Shown: piece after piece, positions 1 to 4,566 of the stretch
How the letters are laid out: every line of letters begins with the position of its first letter
Numbering within the stretch: the first letter of the stretch is position 1
DNA from: Bacteroidota bacterium
GTDB lineage: Bacteria; Bacteroidota; Bacteroidia; Flavobacteriales; Weeksellaceae
DNA: 5,992 nt
Assembly (NCBI GenBank): GCA_023420435.1
Contig: JAEZWE010000147.1
Location: 1-5,992, forward strand
Reading direction: 5' to 3'
Notes under the pieces: generated by a model
Seen by the model: the letters and a program-made list of their open reading frames with translations, nothing else
The model's database searches: none
Told to the model about the DNA's origin: nothing
Program-made: the position numbers and the translations under genes

Positions 1-491
1 AACCTGCTGTATCCATGGCAGTTTCTGATTTTCGAAAAGTAATTGATGTGGATTTAGTAGGTCCTTTTATTATGTCGCAATTGGTTGCCCAACAAATGAT
101 CGAAAGAAAAGAAGGAAAAATAATCAATATCTGTTCTATGATGAGTGAATTAGGTCGTAATACCGTTTCTGCGTATGCCGCAGCAAAAGGCGGACTAAAA
201 ATGCTTACAAAAAATTTGGCGACAGAATGGGCAAAATATAATATTCAGGTCAACGGAATAGGGCCCGGTTATTTTGCGACCTCACAAACGGAACCTATTC
301 GTGTGGACGGACATCCTTTTAACGATTTTATCATCCAACGGACACCGGCAGCAAGATGGGGAAATCCTGAAGATTTAGCTGGAACGACCGTTTTTTTGGC
401 TTCAAAAGCCAGTGATTTTGTAAACGGACAAATTATTTATGTAGATGGCGGAATCCTTGCCACTATCGGAAAACCAAGTAACGAACAATAA
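1..491 (+). CDS. SDR-family oxidoreductase, KduD / gluconate 5-dehydrogenase group (5' end outside window)
   Basis: This is the C-terminal part of a classical short-chain dehydrogenase/reductase, a cytoplasmic NAD(P)-dependent enzyme that oxidises or reduces a sugar-acid hydroxyl. The frame is open to the left edge (Pro-Ala-Val-Ser precede the ATG at 15), so that ATG is an internal Met. The Rossmann glycine motif and the NNAG motif, roughly the first 100 of about 260 residues, lie upstream. Counting from that Met, the catalytic Ser41 (ICSMMS), Tyr54 and Lys58 (YAAAK), the NGIGPGY loop and the C-terminal YVDGG strand are present. The position usually held by the helix-4 Asn is Asp13 (DVDL). 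The protein resembles KduD and Bacteroidota proteins annotated as gluconate 5-dehydrogenase. Next to a KdgF-like gene, a KduD role (DKII to KDG) fits; lying 12 bases before uxaC, a fructuronate reductase role is also possible. Family is certain; substrate is not. Confidence 0.9.
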   Translation, partial: PAVSMAVSDFRKVIDVDLVGPFIMSQLVAQQMIERKEGKIINICSMMSELGRNTVSAYAAAKGGLKMLTKNLATEWAKYNIQVNGIGPGYFATSQTEPIRVDGHPFNDFIIQRTPAARWGNPEDLAGTTVFLASKASDFVNGQIIYVDGGILATIGKPSNEQ

Positions 492-503
492 CAAAAACGA
501 ACT

Positions 504-1904
504 ATGCAGCACCATTTTATTCATGATAATTTTTTGTTAGAAAATAAATTTGCGGAAGAACTGTATCACCAATACGCCAAACCGCAACCCATAATCGATT
601 ATCATAACCATCTTTCTCCGAAGCTTATTGCTGAAGATCACCGGTTTGAAAATATTACCGATGTGTGGATAAAAGGCGATCATTACAAATGGAGAGCTAT
701 GAGAACTTTGGGAATTAATGAAAAATTTATTACCGGAGATGCTTCCGATAAAGATAAATTTCAGCAATGGGCGAAAACAGTTCCTTATACCTTAAGAAAC
801 CCGCTGTATCACTGGACGCATCTGGAATTGGCGAGATATTTCGATATTTATGATTTTCTAAATGAAAATACAGCAGAAGGAATTTATAAAGAAACTTCAG
901 AAAAACTGAATACCAAAGAATTCTCCACCCAAAATTTACTTCGTAAAGTAAATGCAAAAGTGGTTTGTACCACCGAAGATCCTGTGGATGATCTTGCTTT
1001 TCACCAAAAAATGAAGAAAGATCTTCTGGACATCCAAGTAAGTACCGCTTTTCGTCCCGATAAAGCCATTTTAATACAAAACCCAGATTTCAACGACTAT
1101 GTTGATACTCTTGGAAATGTGGTAGGAAAAGAAATTTCCAGCTATCAGCATTTATGTGATGCTCTGAAATCCCGAATTGAATTCTTTAATAAAAACGGTT
1201 GCAAAATTTCCGACCATGGATTGGAATACCTGCATTTTGAAGATTTTACCTTAGAAGAGGTGAAGTTTATTTTTAGAAAAAAGAGGGATCACCGAGAACT
1301 TACTGCCACTGAAGCCGCACAGTTTCAAACCGCTATTATGCTGTTTCTTTCCAAAACTTATCATCAATATGGATGGGTACAGCAATTTCACTTAGGTGCT
1401 TTACGAAATAATAACAGCAGAATGCACCGTATTTTAGGTCCGGACACCGGTTGGGATTCTATTGGTGATTTTTCCCAAGCCCGAAACCTATCTTTGTTTC
1501 TTAATGCATTGGATGCTAAAGACAAACTGACTAAAACCATTTTATATAATCTGAACCCTGCAGATAACGAAATAATGGCCACGATGATTGGTAATTTTAA
1601 TGATGGAAGCGTGAAAGGAAAAATTCAGTTTGGTTCAGGATGGTGGTTTTTGGATCAAAAAGATGGAATGACCAAACAAATGAATGCCCTTTCCAATATG
1701 GGACTTATCAGTTGTTTTGTAGGAATGTTAACAGATTCCCGAAGTTTTCTTTCTTTCCCAAGACATGAATATTTCCGGAGATTGCTGTGTAATATTTTGG
1801 GTGATGAAATGAAAAGAGGAGAATTGCCTCATGATATGGAAATGATCGGAAATATGGTTGCCGATATCAGCTATCAAAACGCAAAAGAATATTTTGAATT
1901 CTAA
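504..1904 (+). CDS. uxaC: Uronate (glucuronate/galacturonate) isomerase UxaC
   Basis: UxaC interconverts D-glucuronate and D-fructuronate, and D-galacturonate and D-tagaturonate, the first cytoplasmic step of hexuronate breakdown. The 466 residues match the family length (about 470 in E. coli) and the whole protein is collinear with the E. coli enzyme as I recall it. Landmarks are IIDYHNHLSP at 30-39 with the metal-site-type His34 and His36, the KGDHYKWRAMRT block at 57-68, NPLYHWTHLEL at 99-109, the GWVQQFHLGALRNNN block at 290-304, QFGSGWWF at 375-382, and FVGMLTDSRSFLS near 405-417 followed by RHEYFRR. The product belongs to the amidohydrolase superfamily. The start is an ATG 12 bases after the SDR stop with an A-rich leader (CAAAAACGAACT) and no Shine-Dalgarno, as is usual in Bacteroidota. 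The kdgF gene follows after 11 bases, so co-transcription is likely. No frameshift or missing block is seen. Confidence 0.97.
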   Translation: MQHHFIHDNFLLENKFAEELYHQYAKPQPIIDYHNHLSPKLIAEDHRFENITDVWIKGDHYKWRAMRTLGINEKFITGDASDKDKFQQWAKTVPYTLRNPLYHWTHLELARYFDIYDFLNENTAEGIYKETSEKLNTKEFSTQNLLRKVNAKVVCTTEDPVDDLAFHQKMKKDLLDIQVSTAFRPDKAILIQNPDFNDYVDTLGNVVGKEISSYQHLCDALKSRIEFFNKNGCKISDHGLEYLHFEDFTLEEVKFIFRKKRDHRELTATEAAQFQTAIMLFLSKTYHQYGWVQQFHLGALRNNNSRMHRILGPDTGWDSIGDFSQARNLSLFLNALDAKDKLTKTILYNLNPADNEIMATMIGNFNDGSVKGKIQFGSGWWFLDQKDGMTKQMNALSNMGLISCFVGMLTDSRSFLSFPRHEYFRRLLCNILGDEMKRGELPHDMEMIGNMVADISYQNAKEYFEF

Positions 1905-1915
1905 ATAATAAAAAC

Positions 1916-2236
1916 ATGTTTTTTGAAACCCAAGATCAACCGTGGGAAATTATAGACGATAAGATTGAGCGACAAATTGTAGGTTACGATGATTCGCTGA
2001 TGATGGTTATTGTACGTTTCAAAAAAGATGGAATTGGATATTTGCATCAACATATACATTCACAGGCTACCTACATTGCTGAAGGAAAATTTGAAGTTAA
2101 GATTGCCGGTGAATCAAAAATTTTGAAAAAAGGAGACTCTTTTTTTATCCCTACCAACGCAGAACACGGCGTGGTTTGCTTAGAAGATGGAATATTAATA
2201 GACGCTTTTAGCCCTGTCAGAAAAGACTTCCTTTAG
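1916..2236 (+). CDS. kdgF: KdgF-like cupin, unsaturated-uronate linearising enzyme
   Basis: This is a 106-residue single-domain cupin. Family members of the KdgF type turn 4,5-unsaturated uronate monomers, made by pectate, alginate or glycosaminoglycan lyases, into linear DKI for entry into the KDG pathway. The cupin metal-ligand cluster is His44, His46, His48 and Gln50 (LHQHIHSQ), with a further His84 (AEHGV) in the second cupin motif; GDSFFIP at 73-79 lies between. The C-terminal DAFSPVRKDFL (96-106) is a typical KdgF ending, and its Asp96, Phe98 and Arg102 fit the Asp-x-Phe-x3-Arg pattern I recall as catalytic in characterised KdgF; I am not certain of published numbering. The gene lies between uxaC and kdgK, which supports the call. 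The leader is AATAATAAAAAC with no Shine-Dalgarno. A generic small cupin acting on another sugar is the alternative. Confidence 0.82.
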   Translation: MFFETQDQPWEIIDDKIERQIVGYDDSLMMVIVRFKKDGIGYLHQHIHSQATYIAEGKFEVKIAGESKILKKGDSFFIPTNAEHGVVCLEDGILIDAFSPVRKDFL

Positions 2237-2250
2237 ATTAAAAAAAATTA
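2237..2250 (+). repeat. ATTAAAAAAAATTA direct repeat, copy 1
   Basis: ATT followed by eight A and TTA, starting directly after the kdgF stop codon. The second identical copy begins 25 bases later. In such A-rich DNA an exact 14-base repeat can arise by chance, so function is uncertain. Confidence 0.5.
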
Positions 2251-2261
2251 CAGAAGAAAAC

Positions 2262-2275
2262 ATTAAAAAAAATTA
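2262..2275 (+). repeat. ATTAAAAAAAATTA direct repeat, copy 2
   Basis: This is identical to the copy at 2237-2250. It ends 12 bases before the kdgK start codon. Its first 11 bases (ATT plus eight A) recur once more directly before the eda start, at 3880-3890. Confidence 0.5.
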
Positions 2276-2287
2276 AAAATAAACACT

Positions 2288-3331
2288 ATGTCAAAAAAAG
2301 TAGTAACATTCGGTGAGATCATGCTCAGATTGGCCCCTTCAGGATTTTTAAGATTTTCACAAGCCGACAATTTCGATGTTGTTTATGGTGGTGGAGAATC
2401 CAACGTTGCTGTTTCTCTCGCTAATTATGGAATTCCTGTAGATTTTGTCACCCGACTTCCTAAAAATGATATCGGACAATGTGCGATGATGGAAATGAGA
2501 AAAAGAGGGGTAGGTGTTGATAAAATTGTTTGGGGTGGAGACCGTCTTGGAATTTATTTTTTGGAAACCGGTGCCGTAAGCAGAGGAAGTAAAGTGGTTT
2601 ATGACCGTGCTCATTCTGCCATGGCTGAAATTCAGTCCGGAATGGTGGATTGGGACCAAGTTTTTGAAGATGCCGCCTGGTTTCACTGGACCGGAATTAC
2701 TCCCGCAATTTCCCAAAGTTCTGCCGATGTTTGTTTAGAAGCTGTAAAAGCAGCCAGTGCAAGAGGTTTAACCATTTCTACAGATTTGAATTACCGAGCA
2801 AAATTATGGAAATATGGAGGAGATAGAGAAGCCATCATGACTGAACTAACCTCCTACTGCGATATTATTTTAGGAAACGAAGAAGATGCCGAAATGCACT
2901 TTGGAATAAAGCCGGAAGGTTTGTCCGTACAAACCCAAGGTCATGATGTAACGGCAGAAGCATTTTTGTCAGTATGTAAGCAAATGATGGAGAAATTTCC
3001 AAAAGCAAAAAAAGTTATCACCACCCTTCGTGGATCTATTTCTGCATCGCACAACACTTGGGCCGGAGTTTTATATGACGGTAATGAAATGCTGCAGTCC
3101 CCACAATACCAAATCACCGATATTGTTGACAGAGTTGGAGGTGGAGATTCCTTTATGGGAGGATTAATTTACGGATTGTTAACTTATCCTGAAGACGATC
3201 AAAATGCACTGAATTTTGCCGTAGCCGCTTCTTGTTTAAAACACACCATAAAAGGCGATGCCAACTTGGTAACCGTAGATGAAGTAACCAAATTAATGGG
3301 AGGAGATTCCTCCGGAAGAGTAGCAAGATAA
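2288..3331 (+). CDS. kdgK: 2-dehydro-3-deoxygluconokinase (KDG kinase)
   Basis: KdgK phosphorylates KDG with ATP to KDPG in the cytoplasm; both the saturated and unsaturated uronate branches feed it. The 347-residue product is a PfkB/ribokinase-family sugar kinase. The N-terminal FGEIMLRL (8-15) and the substrate-side glycine block YGGGESNVAVSLANYG (33-48) are intact. The second PfkB signature, DRVGGGDSFMGG (281-292), carries the anion-hole glycines 284-286 and the catalytic base Asp287. STDLNYR (164-170), followed by AKLW, and the GNEED block at 196-200 are typical of KDG kinases. Length is normal for Bacteroidota members. The start is the ATG after the 51-base A-rich leader, with no Shine-Dalgarno. 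The stop codon overlaps the start of the next gene by one base (TAATG), implying coupled translation. Another ketose kinase is possible on sequence alone, but the neighbours UxaC and Eda make KDG by far the best substrate. Confidence 0.95.
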   Translation: MSKKVVTFGEIMLRLAPSGFLRFSQADNFDVVYGGGESNVAVSLANYGIPVDFVTRLPKNDIGQCAMMEMRKRGVGVDKIVWGGDRLGIYFLETGAVSRGSKVVYDRAHSAMAEIQSGMVDWDQVFEDAAWFHWTGITPAISQSSADVCLEAVKAASARGLTISTDLNYRAKLWKYGGDREAIMTELTSYCDIILGNEEDAEMHFGIKPEGLSVQTQGHDVTAEAFLSVCKQMMEKFPKAKKVITTLRGSISASHNTWAGVLYDGNEMLQSPQYQITDIVDRVGGGDSFMGGLIYGLLTYPEDDQNALNFAVAASCLKHTIKGDANLVTVDEVTKLMGGDSSGRVAR

Positions 3332-3780
3332 TGATTATAGATACCCTAAAAAACGCTGACAAATATGCGTCTTTGCACCCTTTATGTGGGAAAGCATTTG
3401 ATTTTTTGAAGCAAAATAATTTGGAAAATCTGCCAGATGGAAACATTGAAATTGCAGAAGGTTTAAAAGCCATTGTTTCCAACAAACCGGGAAAAACCAG
3501 GGAAATCAGTTTGTCTAAATTTGAATGCCACGACAAAACCATTGATATCCAAGTTTGTATCCAAGGATTAGAAACCATTGCTTGGAAACCTCGTGAAAAA
3601 TGCATCACAGCAAATGGGGATTATAATGCTGAAAAAGACGTAAAGTTTTTCACGGAAATTCCTGACACTTTTTTTCAGTTGCAAAACCATCAGTTTGTCA
3701 TTTTCTTTCCGGAAGACGTTCATGCTCCGATGATTGGAGTAGATGATATTAAAAAAATTGTTTTTAAAGTTAAAATATAA
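3331..3780 (+). CDS. YhcH/YjgK/YiaL-family (DUF386) protein, possible sugar-acid anomerase
   Basis: This 149-residue protein belongs to the YhcH/YjgK/YiaL family, a cupin-like fold that often binds metal. E. coli YhcH (NanQ) is reported to be an anomerase that supplies open-chain sialic acid to its aldolase. The family signature is visible: Glu65-x-His67 (FECHDK) followed by IDIQ at 71-74, and a second block FFPEDVHAPM at 125-134 with His131, consistent with a metal site. The length is usual for the family. Its start codon overlaps the kdgK stop by one base, so the two are probably translated together, and eda follows after a gap. By analogy it may open a cyclic form of KDG, KDPG or a uronate; that substrate is my inference. 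Family assignment is firm, function is not. Confidence 0.88.
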   Translation: MIIDTLKNADKYASLHPLCGKAFDFLKQNNLENLPDGNIEIAEGLKAIVSNKPGKTREISLSKFECHDKTIDIQVCIQGLETIAWKPREKCITANGDYNAEKDVKFFTEIPDTFFQLQNHQFVIFFPEDVHAPMIGVDDIKKIVFKVKI

Positions 3781-3795
3781 AATAATTTTTGAAAG

Positions 3796-3806
3796 CGGCG
3801 AAGCCG
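3796..3806 (+). repeat. Short inverted repeat, CGGC-GAA-GCCG
   Basis: A perfect 4-bp all-GC stem with a GAA triloop stands out in otherwise AT-rich spacer DNA, 16 bases after the yhcH-family stop. It is followed by five A, not a T-run, so it does not look like an intrinsic terminator. Confidence 0.4.
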
Positions 3807-3844
3807 AAAAATGTTGGTAAAGCATTATAAAAACACAAAATAGA

Positions 3845-3859
3845 TGGTGAGAAACACCA
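3845..3859 (+). repeat. Short inverted repeat, TGGTG-AGAAA-CACCA
   Basis: A perfect 5-bp stem with a 5-base loop, 32 bases upstream of the eda start. The CACCA arm could instead take part in an 8-bp pairing of ATGTTGGT (3811-3818) with ACCAGCAT (3856-3863), which includes one G-U pair. No run of T follows. Confidence 0.35.
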
Positions 3860-3879
3860 GCATATTTCATTAAAATTTA

Positions 3880-3890
3880 ATTAAAAAAAA
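3880..3890 (+). repeat. ATTAAAAAAAA motif before eda
   Basis: ATT plus eight A, one base before the eda ATG. The same 11-base string opens both repeats before kdgK (2237 and 2262). There is no Shine-Dalgarno here, so this A-tract is the probable ribosome entry region. Confidence 0.45.
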
Positions 3891-3891
3891 C

Positions 3892-4557
3892 ATGAGCAAC
3901 ATACAAAAAGTTACCGATGCCATTTTCAGTCAAGGGATTTTGCCTTTGTACTTTAATGCAGATGAAGAAACCACTTTAGAAATTTTAAAATCCATTTACC
4001 GGGCAGGAATTCGAGCAGTGGAATATACCAACCGTGGAGAAGCAGCGCTGAATAATTTCAAAAAAATGGTGGAATTACGAAATGCAGAAATGCCCGATTT
4101 ATTACTCGGAATAGGAACCATTAAAAATTTGAACGACGCCAAGCTGTTTCATGAAGCAAAAGCCGACTTTTTTATCAGTCCGGGTTTTGTACCGGAAGTA
4201 GCCAATTTTTTAATTTCTCAGGATTTGTTTTACAGTCCGGGTTGTATGACGCCCACTGAAATTATTGCAGCCGAAAATGCAGGAGTTACTTTCATCAAAT
4301 TATTCCCGGGAAATATCTTGGGACCAGGTTTTTTAAGCGGGATTAAAGATATTTTCCCAAAACTGAAATTTATGCCAACAGGAGGAGTAGATACTACAAA
4401 AGAAAATATTGAAGGCTGGTATAAAGCAGGTGTTTCTGCTGTAGGAATGGGAAGTAAACTGATTAGTAAAGCATTAATGACGGATAAAAATTATGCGGTA
4501 ATCGAAGCCGAAACTCAAAAAGTCTTAGAAGTAATACAGTCTGTAAAATCCAAATAA
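3892..4557 (+). CDS. eda: 2-dehydro-3-deoxyphosphogluconate (KDPG) aldolase
   Basis: Eda cleaves KDPG to pyruvate and glyceraldehyde-3-phosphate, the final step of this pathway; family members often also accept 4-hydroxy-2-oxoglutarate. The 221-residue product is a class I aldolase with a TIM-barrel fold and near-usual length (213 in E. coli). Visible landmarks are VEYTNR (43-48) with the catalytic-type Glu44 and Arg48, GIGTI (73-77), FFISPGF (93-99), SPGCMTPTE (115-123), the Schiff-base Lys136 in FIKLFPG (134-140), and the phosphate-binding FMPTGGV (160-166). The start is the first in-frame ATG after the A-rich leader, with no Shine-Dalgarno. The transporter gene begins nine bases after its stop, so these two are surely co-transcribed. 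A dedicated 6-phosphogalactonate aldolase is a less likely alternative, given kdgK upstream. Confidence 0.95.
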   Translation: MSNIQKVTDAIFSQGILPLYFNADEETTLEILKSIYRAGIRAVEYTNRGEAALNNFKKMVELRNAEMPDLLLGIGTIKNLNDAKLFHEAKADFFISPGFVPEVANFLISQDLFYSPGCMTPTEIIAAENAGVTFIKLFPGNILGPGFLSGIKDIFPKLKFMPTGGVDTTKENIEGWYKAGVSAVGMGSKLISKALMTDKNYAVIEAETQKVLEVIQSVKSK

Positions 4558-4566
4558 AATGATCTT

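Larger units (their letters stand above)
2237..2287 (+). promoter_or_regulatory. A-rich leader before kdgK
   Basis: This 51-base spacer is almost entirely A and T. It has no Shine-Dalgarno and no match to the Bacteroidota -7 consensus (TAnnTTTG). It holds two copies of a 14-base motif (see the repeat entries). Its likely role is an unstructured, A-rich ribosome entry region for kdgK; an RNA-processing site or protein-binding site is possible but not shown. Confidence 0.4.
3781..3891 (+). promoter_or_regulatory. Non-coding gap before eda with possible RNA structure
   Basis: This is the longest gap in the window (111 bases). It holds a GC-richer patch with a short hairpin at 3796-3806, two mutually exclusive pairings further on (3845-3859, or 3811-3818 with 3856-3863), then an AT-only stretch ending in ATT plus eight A directly before the eda start. 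No good promoter consensus, U-tract terminator or known riboswitch was recognised. It could be an internal regulatory or RNA-processing site that sets eda and transporter levels apart from the upstream genes, or merely a decayed spacer. Confidence 0.35.

Noticed and set aside
15..491. SDR gene starting at the ATG at 15
   Set aside because: The frame is open upstream of this Met, and the product would lack the entire nucleotide-binding half of an SDR. It is an internal Met of a gene cut by the window edge.
2357..2716. 119-residue minus-strand reading frame within kdgK
   Set aside because: It is opposite conserved PfkB-family coding sequence, with low-complexity Ser/Asn content and no domain.
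3153..3608. 151-residue minus-strand reading frame
   Set aside because: It lies opposite the end of kdgK and most of the yhcH-family gene, both clearly real, and its translation has no recognisable domain. It is a shadow frame.
3758..3791. Possible internal promoter (TTG then AATTTTTG)
   Set aside because: The -7-like element misses the consensus TAnnTTTG at the first base and the spacing of 23 exceeds the usual 19-21, so I do not call it.
3796..3811. CGGC-GAA-GCCG stem as an intrinsic terminator
   Set aside because: The stem is only 4 bp and is followed by A residues instead of a T-run.
3811..3843. Ten-codon open frame (MLVKHYKNTK) in the gap before eda
   Set aside because: It is too short to judge, has no ribosome-binding signal, and is not rich in any one amino acid as an attenuator leader peptide would be.
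3568..3870. 100-residue minus-strand reading frame that covers part of the gap before eda
   Set aside because: Most of it lies opposite the yhcH-family gene; the Phe/Lys/Ile-rich product has no recognisable feature, so it does not explain the gap.
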